A stretch of 64,000 bases of DNA from Sphingobacterium prati (GCF_013167215.1 NZ_JABJWY010000009.1:1-64000); one strand, 5' to 3'; positions 17,768 to 27,526 are shown, counted from the stretch's first letter. Numbers and translations are program-made. Notes: generated from the letters alone by a model not told the origin.

Positions 17768-18839
17768 CAAACATTTCGACATTGACGCCGCTATAACCTA
17801 CTTGACTACTCCTGGCTCAGGTTTACTTTCACGTGAAACAAAACAATGGCGTCAGCAACGAGATCAAGAATTCCATGAGTCCAACACAACGCTACGCGAG
17901 CAACAGGCCGCCACGCTGAATTCTTGCAGAAACACACTTGGCCAATTCTTTAATTGCCAAACTTCCAACGTATTTTTATCAAGCTGTTTCTCTTTTGCAT
18001 TCAATGCATTATTAGCTGGTCTTCCCAAACATTATAAAGTGCTGCTTTTGGACAATGATTATCCCTCGGTAAATTTCCCAACAATAATAAGTGGGTTTGA
18101 GCATAGCTTTGTCAATATGGACGAACAGCTTGAAGCGAATATTCTGGATACCATAGCAACTTTTAAACCCAACGTACTTATTCTATCCATTGTTCAGTAC
18201 ATTTCCGGTTTAAAAATAGACCTTTCTTTTATACAGGAATTAAAAAACCTGCATCCTAACTTGTTGATTATAGGTGACGGTACCCAGTTTTTAGGAACTG
18301 ACCTTTTTGACTTTAGTAATGCCGGATTTGACGCTGTGTTAAGCAGCGGCTATAAATGGTTAATGGCCGGCTTTGGAAATGGTTTTATTCTCCTCAGCGA
18401 TCAACTTAAAGAACTTCTCTATGCTGATATACAGAAAAACTATAGCTACCTCAACAATCAGTGGATGAATAAATCTGTGGTACAGTTATGTTTTGAACCG
18501 GGACACCTGGACACCTTAGCTCACGGCACCTTACAACAGGCATTACTACAGTTTGAGAAATGGGACTATGCAGCGACAGTTTCCTATACACAGGATCTGG
18601 TTGGACATGCCCGAGTCGAACTGTCCAATAGAAGGCTACTCCTAGATAGCGTCAGAAATAGACGCCCGCAAAGTAATATATTCAATATACAGATCAATCC
18701 CAACAATTTTCAACTCCTGTTAGACGAGGGTATAAAATGTTTTCCCCGCGGCTCGGGTATCCGTATCGGATTCCACCTCTACAATGACCATACGGATCTT
18801 GAAAAACTATTACATATTATAGATACAAAAGTAAAATAA
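17751..18839 (+). CDS. Class V aminotransferase-fold PLP enzyme
   Basis: 362 residues of fold type I PLP enzymes, close to the cysteine desulfurase/isopenicillin epimerase branch. Visible: a cofactor aspartate in IIGDGTQFLG, and the Schiff-base lysine in LSSGYKWLMAGFGNGF; SGYKW.. is the form seen in class V aminotransferases of unknown substrate. No conserved mobile-loop cysteine of desulfurases is apparent. It overlaps aat by 17 bases and is followed after 2 bases by the DUF2027-like gene, so all are probably one message. Confidence 0.8.
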   Translation: MNSPYSKHFDIDAAITYLTTPGSGLLSRETKQWRQQRDQEFHESNTTLREQQAATLNSCRNTLGQFFNCQTSNVFLSSCFSFAFNALLAGLPKHYKVLLLDNDYPSVNFPTIISGFEHSFVNMDEQLEANILDTIATFKPNVLILSIVQYISGLKIDLSFIQELKNLHPNLLIIGDGTQFLGTDLFDFSNAGFDAVLSSGYKWLMAGFGNGFILLSDQLKELLYADIQKNYSYLNNQWMNKSVVQLCFEPGHLDTLAHGTLQQALLQFEKWDYAATVSYTQDLVGHARVELSNRRLLLDSVRNRRPQSNIFNIQINPNNFQLLLDEGIKCFPRGSGIRIGFHLYNDHTDLEKLLHIIDTKVK

Positions 18840-18841
18840 CC

Positions 18842-19492
18842 ATGAAATTTAGAATAGGCGACTTAGTCAGGTTTGTGGATGAACCCATTGAGGGACATAT
18901 CACTTCCATGCAAGCCAACAATATTGTAGGAGTAACGGATGAAACAGGATTTGAAATTCCTGTTCCCATGGACAAAATAACGCTCGTTTTTGGAAATATG
19001 CGCCGAGCGGATGACGAACTTGATCAACATGCTAGCCCATTGACCCCAAGCCGGTTTATTGAAAAGGGCATTTTGCTAGCCATTTCTGGAGATCATAAAG
19101 ATGGATTGGCTAAGTTACACATCGTCAATGAGACAAGTTATGAACTCCTGGTATCGGTTTCCGAAGCCACAGCGAATAAAGTGAAAGGGCTTTTTAGCAA
19201 TAAAATACCACCGCATGACTCGATCCAGTTTTATACGGGAAACTTCGCCAATGTCGGGAAATGGCCGACATTCCGTTTTCAAATCATTAGGCATAGCAGC
19301 AGTTTGCAAGAATTGACCAATCCGATCAATAAAGAACAGCGTGTACGTCCTGTAGACCTGACCAATCCAAAGGTACTGCATGAAATTTTGGATGAAAAAA
19401 TTTGGTCTTATGAGTTGGATAAAATTGAAGAAGACCTAGGGCTAGATAAACTAAAATCACATTTTTTACCGCATCGCCCAAACAAAAAATAA
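18842..19492 (+). CDS. DUF2027-like protein lacking an Smr domain
   Basis: 216 residues, soluble. The N-terminus (FRIGDLVRFVDEPIEGHITS, then TDETGFEIPVPMDKITLV) resembles the N-terminal region of Bacteroidota DUF2027/Smr-MutS proteins. The longer relatives I know of continue into an Smr nuclease-like domain; here the protein ends after VDLTNPKVLHEILDEKIW with a short charged tail. The stop is followed at once by a strong terminator, so it looks like a complete short form or an old truncation. Confidence 0.6.
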   Translation: MKFRIGDLVRFVDEPIEGHITSMQANNIVGVTDETGFEIPVPMDKITLVFGNMRRADDELDQHASPLTPSRFIEKGILLAISGDHKDGLAKLHIVNETSYELLVSVSEATANKVKGLFSNKIPPHDSIQFYTGNFANVGKWPTFRFQIIRHSSSLQELTNPINKEQRVRPVDLTNPKVLHEILDEKIWSYELDKIEEDLGLDKLKSHFLPHRPNKK

Positions 19493-19516
19493 GCTAGATC
19501 AAGTATCTAGCTTATT
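19488..19516. terminator. Bidirectional intrinsic terminator
   Basis: Perfect 12-bp stem, AATAAGCTAGAT (19488-19499) with its complement at 19505-19516, flanked by A and T runs. It overlaps the stop codon of the DUF2027-like gene and faces the convergent gene at 19545. Confidence 0.9.
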
Positions 19517-19544
19517 TTTTGCACAAGACTCGTTTTTATATCCA

Positions 19545-19943
19545 CTACTCGCTTGTTGATACAACTTTCTTCGTACTCAATAGCAACAGTAGGACACCAA
19601 TTAAATAGACCATCCATCCCCAGCGCATGTGCAGCGATTTGGATAGCAATTTATCCGCGAATCCCCAACCAAAATAGTTATTGATTTTAAACCATACAGC
19701 AGCAATACTTAAAAGATACCAGCAAGCGGCCAATCTGGTCATCCACTGATAAGCGCGTACCGTACGAACAAAAAATAACAACGCTGTTATTCCCAAGATC
19801 AACATGGTAATAAAAAATAAATAGGCATCCACCTGATAAAGATTCCAGTTCCCCTTAATGGGAACCTTTAAAAACGGTGTCATACTGGACAAAAAACAAA
19901 TGATTAGTCCAACAATGGCAAAATACTTCCTGATGATAACCAT
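19545..19943 (-). CDS. Four-helix integral membrane protein, unknown
   Basis: 132 residues with four hydrophobic segments at about 6-22, 42-60, 70-86 and 107-124, and short charged loops. No motif points to a function. Single gene, convergent with the rbfA-aat group and divergent from 20194. Confidence 0.6.
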   Translation of the reverse strand: MVIIRKYFAIVGLIICFLSSMTPFLKVPIKGNWNLYQVDAYLFFITMLILGITALLFFVRTVRAYQWMTRLAACWYLLSIAAVWFKINNYFGWGFADKLLSKSLHMRWGWMVYLIGVLLLLLSTKKVVSTSE

Positions 19944-20193
19944 GGTTCAAATTACTTTAAAATTGACACGAATATAAGTTGAATATTGCCACTTATATAA
20001 CTTGTATTCCATTTTTTGGAAAATTGTTCTATTTTTAAAACGAAATTCTCGTACAGAATTCCGGAAAAATAACAATAACAGAAAAGATGTGTTGAAATTG
20101 AATAAAATTGATCGCTTGGAAATTGAGTTATAAAAAGTATTTAAAAGAATCGATACTTGAAAATTGATTTTAAATTTAAGCCATATATAAAAC

Positions 20194-21033
20194 ATGAAAA
20201 GAGCCTTTGAAGGATCTGCGACAGAGCAGGTACCACAACAAAAATCAAAGAAAAAAGTATACATCATTATAGGAATTATCTTGGTATTGGCTTTACTTGC
20301 CGGGGGTGGATATTTCAATTATATGAAACAACAGGATTTAGAGAACCTGCCAGTAGACAGTGCAACTGCCGTTATAGGGTTTGAACATGCAGATCCAAAG
20401 GATCTCGAAGAGGCAGATGGATGGAGCTCGATTGAGGACTACGCCCATTGGAACAATGCCATCTTTACAATCCCCGAATATGACAATATTCCATTACGGT
20501 ACCGCAGAGGCATTACAAAAATCTTTATGGATAATAATTATCTGGTGCCTTCCGGTGATAAACCCACCTATAAATTTACCCGTATAAAAGACCGTGCAAA
20601 ATCGGTATTCTGCTACGGCAATTTTACCGATCGTCACGATGCGGATAATTGGAATAAAGAAATGGCTTTTTTAGTGGAAAAAAATGACTATCAAAGTAGT
20701 GCCATCTGGATTATTTCCGCAAAAGGAGATATTCTATTCTGGAAAGAGTATTCCAGTGAACTCCCTTTGATCAATAGCTTTAAAAAGGGACAAAAGATCT
20801 ATATGGATGAGATGAAATTAGTTCCCGCCCCAGCTGACGGGATTATTGTCAAAAACAAAAGTTCTAAATATGCTTTGATTTACAATAAAGGGACAAAGAC
20901 TTTTGACAACTATTATCAATATAATGACGATGAAATTCAGGAGGCGACGACTACTGAAGAAGGTCCTTACGTAGAGGAATTGGAAGATATAACTGTAGAC
21001 TCAGCGCAAACAACTACAGGCGATAATGAATAG
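20194..21033 (+). CDS. Single-pass membrane-anchored protein, unknown
   Basis: 279 residues. A basic N-terminal cytoplasmic segment (residues 1-22, ending KSKKKV) precedes one transmembrane helix (about 22-42, IIIGIILVLALLAGG). The rest, probably periplasmic, is hydrophilic with ALIYNKGTKTF and an acidic Thr/Glu-rich tail ending TTTGDNE. No known domain recognised. Single gene. Confidence 0.6.
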   Translation: MKRAFEGSATEQVPQQKSKKKVYIIIGIILVLALLAGGGYFNYMKQQDLENLPVDSATAVIGFEHADPKDLEEADGWSSIEDYAHWNNAIFTIPEYDNIPLRYRRGITKIFMDNNYLVPSGDKPTYKFTRIKDRAKSVFCYGNFTDRHDADNWNKEMAFLVEKNDYQSSAIWIISAKGDILFWKEYSSELPLINSFKKGQKIYMDEMKLVPAPADGIIVKNKSSKYALIYNKGTKTFDNYYQYNDDEIQEATTTEEGPYVEELEDITVDSAQTTTGDNE

Positions 21034-21057
21034 TTTAATGCCTTCAAGACATTGAAA

Positions 21058-21085
21058 TTTTCATCACGCGTCCGCGCGATGAAAA
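21058..21085 (+). terminator. Possible terminator hairpin
   Basis: TTTTCATC (21058-21065) pairs with GATGAAAA (21078-21085), with further GC-rich pairing inside apart from one mismatch. It lies 25 bases after the stop of the membrane-anchored protein; no U-tract follows, so function is uncertain. Confidence 0.45.
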
Positions 21086-21186
21086 TCACTCAATCGAATA
21101 GTAATAATTAAAAATCTGAAATACAGTGAATTAATAACAAAAAACAACTATTTAAAATCTTTCTAAATTAATGCGTTTGACAGATT

Positions 21187-21221
21187 TTTGACACAAGCAC
21201 AAAGCTTTTAAGCTACATTTG
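21187..21221 (+). promoter_or_regulatory. Candidate promoter of the heme operon
   Basis: TACATTTG (21214-21221) matches the -7 consensus; TTTTTG ends at 21190, giving a longer than usual 23-base spacer. The TTG start codon of hemA is 31 bases downstream. Confidence 0.4.
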
Positions 21222-21252
21222 TACCGTTAAATATAAGCGAGGGATTAGAGCT

Positions 21253-22494
21253 TTGAAAAATCTTAAAGTATTAGCGTTTACTCATAAACATGTCGAACTA
21301 AAAGATCTAGGCAATCTAGTGATCTGCAATGAGGATTTAGAAAGTCGCCTCATTAACTTGAAGCACAGCCTAGATATTCCAGAGATCTTTTACATTGGTA
21401 CTTGTAACCGAGTAGAGTTTGTATTTTATGGTGCTCACGAATTGACCAACGAATTTATTGCGGAGTTTATGGGAAAATTGAATTTCTGTGTTCCGCAGGA
21501 GCGACTGCAATGTTATTTGGGTCAGGTCAACAAATATGAAGGGATGGACGCTTTACACCATTTGCTTCGAATGTCCTGCTCTCTCGAGAGTCTTGTTGTC
21601 GGCGAGAAAGAAATCCTGGCGCAAGTGCGTAGAGCTTATGATCGCTGCAGAGAAGCAGGTTTTACAGGAGACTTCCTTCGTTTAATGATGGATCGGCTTG
21701 TAAAGACTGCAAAAGAAGTGTATACCTATACAAAAATTTCCCGAAATCCGATTTCTGTAGTCTCCCTTGCATACCGTAAATTGCGTGAATTAAAGTTGGT
21801 TGAAAACCCTAGAATTCTTATTATCGGATCAGGAGAAACGAATCAAAACTTAGCAAAATATTTCCAGAAAAATCAAAAAGCCAAGTTTATTGTATTTAAT
21901 CGTACACTTGAAAACGCAAAGGCATTAGCAGAAGAGCTAAATGCGGAGGCTCACCCTCTTGCTGAAATCGGTGCATACAAAGAAGGCTTCGATATCCTGA
22001 TTACCTGTACGGGTGCACCAACATCAATCATTGACAATTCCTTGTATCAATCACTATTAAACGGTGAAACAGACAAGAAAATCATCATCGATTTGGCTGT
22101 CCCCAATGATATTGATGCTGAAGTAATTAAAAACAATCCGATTCATTATATTGAAGTCAGTAGCTTGCAAGCTATTGCCGAGAAAAATATCCAAGAACGT
22201 TATAATGAATTGGACAGTGCAGAAAAAATCATCCAGGACAATATTCAAGAATTTTTACCACTGATCAAACAACGACGTGTAGAGGTTGCTATGCGTGAAG
22301 TTCCTGAAAAGATCAAAGAAATCAAGTCTTTTGCTTTAAACGAAGTCTTTGCTCAAGAAGTACAGGCGTTGACACCTGAAGCAAGGGAGGTCTTGGAAAA
22401 AGTCATCAACTATATGGAAAAGAAATACATCAAAGTTCCAATGGTTATGGCGAAAGAGATTTTGGTTAAAACACCGGAGACCGAAAAAAACTAA
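21253..22494 (+). CDS. hemA: Glutamyl-tRNA reductase
   Basis: 413 residues; NADPH-dependent reduction of glutamyl-tRNA to glutamate-1-semialdehyde, the first committed step of C5 heme synthesis. The nucleophile is Cys51 in YIGTCNRVEF. Also seen: VVGEKEILAQVRRAY, the NADPH site ILIIGSGETNQNLA, and FNRTLENAKALAEELNAE. The only start that gives the expected N-terminus (MKNLKVLAFTHKHVEL) is a TTG, preceded by GAGGGATTAGAG; a weak start could limit synthesis of this control-point enzyme. Followed by hemCD, hemB and hemL in the same direction. Confidence 0.95.
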   Translation: MKNLKVLAFTHKHVELKDLGNLVICNEDLESRLINLKHSLDIPEIFYIGTCNRVEFVFYGAHELTNEFIAEFMGKLNFCVPQERLQCYLGQVNKYEGMDALHHLLRMSCSLESLVVGEKEILAQVRRAYDRCREAGFTGDFLRLMMDRLVKTAKEVYTYTKISRNPISVVSLAYRKLRELKLVENPRILIIGSGETNQNLAKYFQKNQKAKFIVFNRTLENAKALAEELNAEAHPLAEIGAYKEGFDILITCTGAPTSIIDNSLYQSLLNGETDKKIIIDLAVPNDIDAEVIKNNPIHYIEVSSLQAIAEKNIQERYNELDSAEKIIQDNIQEFLPLIKQRRVEVAMREVPEKIKEIKSFALNEVFAQEVQALTPEAREVLEKVINYMEKKYIKVPMVMAKEILVKTPETEKN

Positions 22495-22743
22495 CTGCAA
22501 TATATCTTCGCAATCATTGCTTGGGAAAAAACAGATTTCCTGCTTTTCTGACATACGTCCAAAAGTGGCGATCCTATGTAATTATGTTTCTTTCACAGCG
22601 TCCCTTCCCCTATTCTAATTTTCGGCTTATCAATCATTTCCCTATAGATAATGACAGTAACGTGTCAACATATTCCACCTATTTATTTATTTTTGCTTCG
22701 ATAAATGGTATTAAACACATTTTAATAGGTAAAGTAAAATAAC

Positions 22744-24330
22744 GTGAATAGAAAACTAATTATTGGCACCCGGGGAAGTGTTCTTGCAATGTGGCAGGCA
22801 AATTTTGTGAAAGACCGATTACAGGAAATTGGTATAGAAGCAGAGTTAAAAGTCATCAAAACTCAAGGTGATATTATTCAACATCTCCGTTTGGATAAAT
22901 TGGAAGGTAAGGGATTTTTTACCAAAGAGCTTGAGGAGGAATTATTAAATGGGGCCATTGATTTAGCAGTACACTCACATAAAGATTTACCTACAATAAA
23001 TCCGCCGGGATTGATTATTGCGGCAGTTTCCGAACGGGAGGATCCCTCCGAATTATTGATTATCCACAAGGATTGCGTAGACATCAAGAAACGTCTGTCC
23101 TTAAAACATAATGCAACTGTCGGAACATCTTCTAATCGCAGAAAGGCACAGATATCTGCATTGCGTCCAGACCTGGAATTCGACGATCTAAGGGGTAATC
23201 TCCAAACAAGAATGCAAAAGCTGCGAGATGAACAATACGATGCTATTGTGCTGGCAAAAGCTGGTATCAGCCGTATTGAGATGGATATCACAGATTTTCA
23301 TGTTGAAGAAATTCCGCCTGTCGAAATTATTCCCGCTCCGGCTCAAGGCGTATTAGCTATTCAGATTCGTGAAGTCGACAAGGAACTGTTTGAAGCGTTA
23401 CAACCACTTAATAACGACGAAGTAGCGAAAACCATTGCTGTAGAACGTCTTGTATTGAACAAATTTGATGCCGGATGTCACGCACCATTAGGATGTTATT
23501 GCCGCAAAAGCGGTGATGAATATGAAGCCTGGGCTTCCATTGCTGATACCAGCGAAGACTTTCCTGATCGCGTATACTTGAGAGATACTGATCCGATCCA
23601 GTTGGCTGAACGTATTTTTAACAAGTATGCCAAAGACCGTAAGTTGCCACAATCTGTCTTTATTTCCAGAGAAGTAGACGAAAATTCTTACTTCGCCCGT
23701 GCGATGGCCAAACATAACATTTCAATCGAAGGCCGTTCATTGATCAAAATATTTCCGATCATCAATAAGCTGGACCCTTTTATCCTGAAACATGTGGATT
23801 GGATCATATTTTCAAGCAAAAACGGGATTGAGCACTTCTTCAATCTAGAGCCCCGATTAAGTAAAAAGACCAAAATAGGCGTTATCGGGCGCGGATCAGA
23901 AGAAATATTACGCAAGTACGATCGCGTAGCTGATTTTTCTGGTGATAGCGAAGGCATTAACATGGACGAAATCGCCAAGAAATTTGCCGAACTGGCAAAT
24001 GGCGGAACGGTACTTATTCCACGTGCCAAGGAATCACTGGAGACTATTCAGAAAGCGTTAAGTCCAGAGACAAAAATCATTAATATTCCTGTCTACGAAA
24101 CCGTATTGGAAGAGGACGTAGACCCATCCAATGCAGAAGTGCTGGTATTTACGAGCCCAAGTAATGTTGAAGCTTATTTTGCTGACAATCTTTTAGAACC
24201 AGGGCAAAAAGTCATTTGTATAGGCCGTTCAACCGGGGCGAAGTTTGATGAGATGAATGTTCCTTATACACTTCCATATTCCCCAGACGAGATCGGTCTC
24301 TCAGAAGCTGTTTTTGGCCTGGAATATTAA
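22744..24330 (+). CDS. hemCD: Fused porphobilinogen deaminase / uroporphyrinogen-III synthase
   Basis: 528 residues, two enzymes in one chain. Residues 1 to ~300 are HemC: IIGTRGSVLAMWQANFV, KTQGD, the catalytic region AVHSHKDLPT, DLRGNLQTRMQKL, PAPAQGVLAIQ, and the dipyrromethane-cofactor cysteine in FDAGCHAPLGCYC (Cys245). From ~310, beginning LPQSVFISREV, the sequence fits HemD (SSKNGIEHFF, GVIGRGSE, FTSPSNVEAYF, CIGRSTGAKFDEM). Together they turn four porphobilinogen into uroporphyrinogen III. The start is GTG. It is far longer than HemC alone (~310). Confidence 0.92.
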   Translation: MNRKLIIGTRGSVLAMWQANFVKDRLQEIGIEAELKVIKTQGDIIQHLRLDKLEGKGFFTKELEEELLNGAIDLAVHSHKDLPTINPPGLIIAAVSEREDPSELLIIHKDCVDIKKRLSLKHNATVGTSSNRRKAQISALRPDLEFDDLRGNLQTRMQKLRDEQYDAIVLAKAGISRIEMDITDFHVEEIPPVEIIPAPAQGVLAIQIREVDKELFEALQPLNNDEVAKTIAVERLVLNKFDAGCHAPLGCYCRKSGDEYEAWASIADTSEDFPDRVYLRDTDPIQLAERIFNKYAKDRKLPQSVFISREVDENSYFARAMAKHNISIEGRSLIKIFPIINKLDPFILKHVDWIIFSSKNGIEHFFNLEPRLSKKTKIGVIGRGSEEILRKYDRVADFSGDSEGINMDEIAKKFAELANGGTVLIPRAKESLETIQKALSPETKIINIPVYETVLEEDVDPSNAEVLVFTSPSNVEAYFADNLLEPGQKVICIGRSTGAKFDEMNVPYTLPYSPDEIGLSEAVFGLEY

Positions 24331-24438
24331 AATTGTATTGCATAGTTAGTATTGCGTATTTAGATGTTTGCAAACGAATTTGCAACCTTTGTGATTGATC
24401 AATACGAAATCACTAGATCATAAATAAATTAAATATAA

Positions 24439-25413
24439 ATGTTACAACGTCCGAGAAGAAATCGTAAATCTGCCGTGATTCGCGACATGATTCAAGAGAC
24501 ACGTTTAGACGCGTCAAATTTGATTTTTCCACTTTTTATCGTAGATGGCCAAAATCAAAAAACTGAGGTTAAATCAATGCCAGGTATCTATCGCTATTCA
24601 ATAGACAATTTATTGAAAGAAGTGGAAAGCTGCCTCAAATTAGGCTTGCGCTCATTTGATCTTTTTCCCAATATCGAAGAGTCATTGAAGGATAAGTATG
24701 CCACGGAGAGTTACCGTAATGGAAGTTTATATTTACGTGCCATTGAAGCCGTAAAGAAAAATTTTCCAGAAGCTTGTGTTGTTACAGATGTAGCAATGGA
24801 TCCTTACAGTAGCGATGGTCACGATGGAATTGTCGAGAATGGCGAGATCCTAAACGACGAAACATTGGAAGTATTAGGCAAGATGGCGCTCGCACACGCT
24901 CAATCCGGGGCCGATATTATCGCACCATCAGATATGATGGACGGACGCATTGGTTATATCCGTGAGCTGTTGGATCAAAATGGTTTCACAAACGTATCTC
25001 TAATGTCTTATACCGCTAAATATGCATCGGCGTATTATGGACCATTCAGAGATGCCCTGGGCTCAGCTCCAAAACATGGGGATAAGAAAACCTATCAAAT
25101 GAATCCAGCAAATGCGAAGGAGGCACTTATCGAGGCACACTTAGATGCACAAGAAGGAGCAGATTTCCTGATGGTCAAGCCGGGTCTTCCGTATTTAGAT
25201 ATCGTAAAACTTCTTGCAGATAATTTTGACCTCCCAATCGCTGTGTATAATGTCAGTGGTGAATATGCTATGTTAAAAGCTGCTATTCAAAATGGATGGT
25301 TAGACGAACGCGTCATCTTGGAAACTTTATTAAGTTTCAGACGTGCAGGCGCAACAGCAATTTTATCATACCATTCCAAAGAAGTTTTGGAAAAAGGATA
25401 TATTAGTATTTAG
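24439..25413 (+). CDS. hemB: Porphobilinogen synthase, apparently zinc-independent type
   Basis: 324 residues; condenses two 5-aminolevulinate to porphobilinogen. Both active-site lysines are present: Lys194 in MSYTAKYAS and Lys247 in FLMVKPGLPY. The zinc-binding triad of the E. coli type (three Cys in DTCFCEY..GHCG) is replaced by Ala119, Asp121 and Asp129 (DVAMDPYSSDGHDG), which is the Mg-dependent, zinc-independent pattern. It lies between hemCD and hemL. Confidence 0.95.
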   Translation: MLQRPRRNRKSAVIRDMIQETRLDASNLIFPLFIVDGQNQKTEVKSMPGIYRYSIDNLLKEVESCLKLGLRSFDLFPNIEESLKDKYATESYRNGSLYLRAIEAVKKNFPEACVVTDVAMDPYSSDGHDGIVENGEILNDETLEVLGKMALAHAQSGADIIAPSDMMDGRIGYIRELLDQNGFTNVSLMSYTAKYASAYYGPFRDALGSAPKHGDKKTYQMNPANAKEALIEAHLDAQEGADFLMVKPGLPYLDIVKLLADNFDLPIAVYNVSGEYAMLKAAIQNGWLDERVILETLLSFRRAGATAILSYHSKEVLEKGYISI

Positions 25414-25538
25414 TATTGAGATAAGAGCATTTAGATTATAGCCGTGGAAGCCTGCGGCTCACAAGTGTCTCTTTTTTCTACTTTTTAACGAGCAATAGCG
25501 AGCTCATCTTTAGATAATTTTTACTTTTCAATTTGACA

Positions 25539-26849
25539 ATGCAAACACCTGATATTTCAAGAGCAAAATCTGCTGAATTATTCGAAAAGGCAAAACAATA
25601 TTTCCCCGGTGGCGTGAATTCTCCAGTTCGGGCATTTAAATCGGTATATGGGACTCCATTATTTATTGAACGTGGTGATAAAGCACGCCTTTGGGATGCT
25701 GATGGCAATGAATTCATCGATTTCTGCTGTTCATGGGGGCCATTGATTTTGGGGCATAATAATGATCAAGTACGAGAGGCCGTAGCAGCACAGTTGGGCA
25801 AAGGTTTAAGTTTTGGTGCACCGACTGCGTTGGAAAACCAGCTGGCTGAATTGATTATTGAAAACAATAGATTTATCGAGAAAATCCGTTTTGTCAGTTC
25901 AGGTACTGAAGCCGTCATGTCCGCGATCCGTTTGGCAAGAGGATATACCAAACGTGATAAGATTATCAAATTTGATGGTTGCTATCATGGGCACTCTGAT
26001 TCTCTTTTGGTAAAAGCTGGATCTGGCTTGGTGACATTTGGAAAAACATCTTCTGCCGGTGTACCTAAAGCTTTTGCGGATGAAACAATTGTCATTGAAT
26101 TAAATGACAAAGACGCACTACGAGCTGCTTTTGCTGAATTTAAAGATCAAATTGCCGCAGTAATCATCGAGGGAATTCCGGCTAATAATGGGCTGTTGAT
26201 GCAATCAAAAGAATATATGCATTTCTTGCGTGATATCACCAAAGAACATGGCAGCATGCTGATCATGGATGAGGTAATCACCGGATTCCGTGTTGGTTTT
26301 GAGGGAGCTTCAGCTTACTATGAAATCCAGCCTGATATTATCACATATGGTAAGATCATAGGTGGCGGAATGCCCGTGGGAGCCTATGGAGCATCCAAAG
26401 AGCTTATGGCTTGTATATCACCTGATGGCGCTGTTTATCAAGCCGGGACATTATCAGGAAATCCTGTAGCCATGGCAGCAGGTATAGCAGCCTTGACTGT
26501 ATTGGCACAAAAGGATTTTTATACAAACTTAAATGCTAAAACCGCAGCATTTGTTCAAGATATTCGTACTTATATCGCAGAAAAAGGTTATCAAGTACAA
26601 TTATTCCATGTTGCGTCTATTTTCTGGTTTGCATTTACTAAGCAAAAAGATATCAAAAAAGCCAGTGAAATTGATCCGGCTTCAATGGAATCATATAAGA
26701 TTATGCACCGCGAACTCCTAAATAGAGGCGTCTATTTCGGGCCATCGGGTTATGAAGTGGGCTTCGTTTCAGCTGCACATACCGACACGGATTTAAATAC
26801 TGTAAAAACACACATTTTTGACGCGTTGGACATCGTCTTTCAGTCATAA
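25539..26849 (+). CDS. hemL: Glutamate-1-semialdehyde 2,1-aminomutase
   Basis: 436 residues; PLP enzyme that converts glutamate-1-semialdehyde to 5-aminolevulinate. Motifs: FPGGVNSPVRAFKSV at the N-terminus, FVSSGTEAVMSAIRLARGYT, DGCYHGHSDSLLVKAGSG, the cofactor aspartate in MLIMDEVITGFR, and the PLP lysine in TYGKIIGGGMPVGAYG. The frame opens with a TTG at 25533, but the ATG at 25539 is the usual start. Last gene of the heme group, followed by a strong terminator. Confidence 0.95.
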   Translation: MQTPDISRAKSAELFEKAKQYFPGGVNSPVRAFKSVYGTPLFIERGDKARLWDADGNEFIDFCCSWGPLILGHNNDQVREAVAAQLGKGLSFGAPTALENQLAELIIENNRFIEKIRFVSSGTEAVMSAIRLARGYTKRDKIIKFDGCYHGHSDSLLVKAGSGLVTFGKTSSAGVPKAFADETIVIELNDKDALRAAFAEFKDQIAAVIIEGIPANNGLLMQSKEYMHFLRDITKEHGSMLIMDEVITGFRVGFEGASAYYEIQPDIITYGKIIGGGMPVGAYGASKELMACISPDGAVYQAGTLSGNPVAMAAGIAALTVLAQKDFYTNLNAKTAAFVQDIRTYIAEKGYQVQLFHVASIFWFAFTKQKDIKKASEIDPASMESYKIMHRELLNRGVYFGPSGYEVGFVSAAHTDTDLNTVKTHIFDALDIVFQS

Positions 26850-26871
26850 AACAAACGAAACAAGTAATAAG

Positions 26872-26910
26872 AAAATTCCCTAAAAACTATCTCTGTTTTT
26901 AGGGAATTTT
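26872..26910. terminator. Bidirectional intrinsic terminator after hemL
   Basis: Perfect 16-bp stem AAAATTCCCTAAAAAC (26872-26887) with 26895-26910, loop TATCTCT. It also faces the end of the convergent DUF4252 lipoprotein gene. Confidence 0.9.
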
Positions 26911-26942
26911 TATTTAGCTGGATCGCGGAATTGTTGCCTGAC

Positions 26943-27521
26943 TTAAAGTCCCTGTTTAATTACACTATTGGTATCAGCCAATTTAGTGGATAACTTTTTA
27001 TCCTTCGATTTTATTTTATTCAATCCCTGAATAAGTTCATCCAGTGAAAATTCACCTTTTATATCCATAAATACGCTTTCATCGCCTTCGTCATGTACCA
27101 AAAGTGAAACCCTGCTGATCACATAATCTTTGTCAATGCGTGCATTAACTGATATCTCCTCCCCCTCACTGTTGATTACCAGTAATTCCTCAAATTTATT
27201 CTTTTTTAGGTACTTGTGGTAATCCTCCAAAATCAATGCATTTTTTTCCTGATCATTATTTGATAATGTCATCATCCTGAATTTTTTCAATTTTTTGACG
27301 ATTGCAGCCATCGCTCGTGATTCCTCGTCGTTATCATCCTTTAATGCTTTTTTGATAAACGGTTTCGTTAACCACATCGGCAAATTTATGGCAACAATCT
27401 CCGCGTTATTTGAAATATTGGATCCTCTCACGTAATCCATATTGGATCCTTTTCTAATCATACAGGACTGCAATGAAGAAAGCACTCCAATTAGGCATAA
27501 CAATGTTAGTAATCTTTTCAT
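26943..27521 (-). CDS. DUF4252-type lipoprotein
   Basis: 192 residues. The N-terminus is a lipoprotein signal (LLTLLCLIGVLSSLQSC, lipid cysteine at about residue 20). The body resembles DUF4252: IVAINLPMWLTKPFIKKAL, a LKKFRMMTLSN strand, EELLVINSEGEEISV and FMDIKGEFSLDELIQGL. It is similar in layout to the next gene upstream, so the two are diverged duplicates. Last gene of the sigma-factor operon; presumably an envelope protein under its control. Confidence 0.75.
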   Translation of the reverse strand: MKRLLTLLCLIGVLSSLQSCMIRKGSNMDYVRGSNISNNAEIVAINLPMWLTKPFIKKALKDDNDEESRAMAAIVKKLKKFRMMTLSNNDQEKNALILEDYHKYLKKNKFEELLVINSEGEEISVNARIDKDYVISRVSLLVHDEGDESVFMDIKGEFSLDELIQGLNKIKSKDKKLSTKLADTNSVIKQGL

Positions 27522-27526
27522 AATGT

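Noticed and set aside
21034..21252. Possible riboswitch upstream of hemA
   Set aside because: Only a hairpin and a promoter-like pair are seen; no known riboswitch core could be recognised.
23488..24029. Minus-strand frames within hemCD
   Set aside because: Overlap the fusion gene, whose two halves both carry family motifs; shadows.
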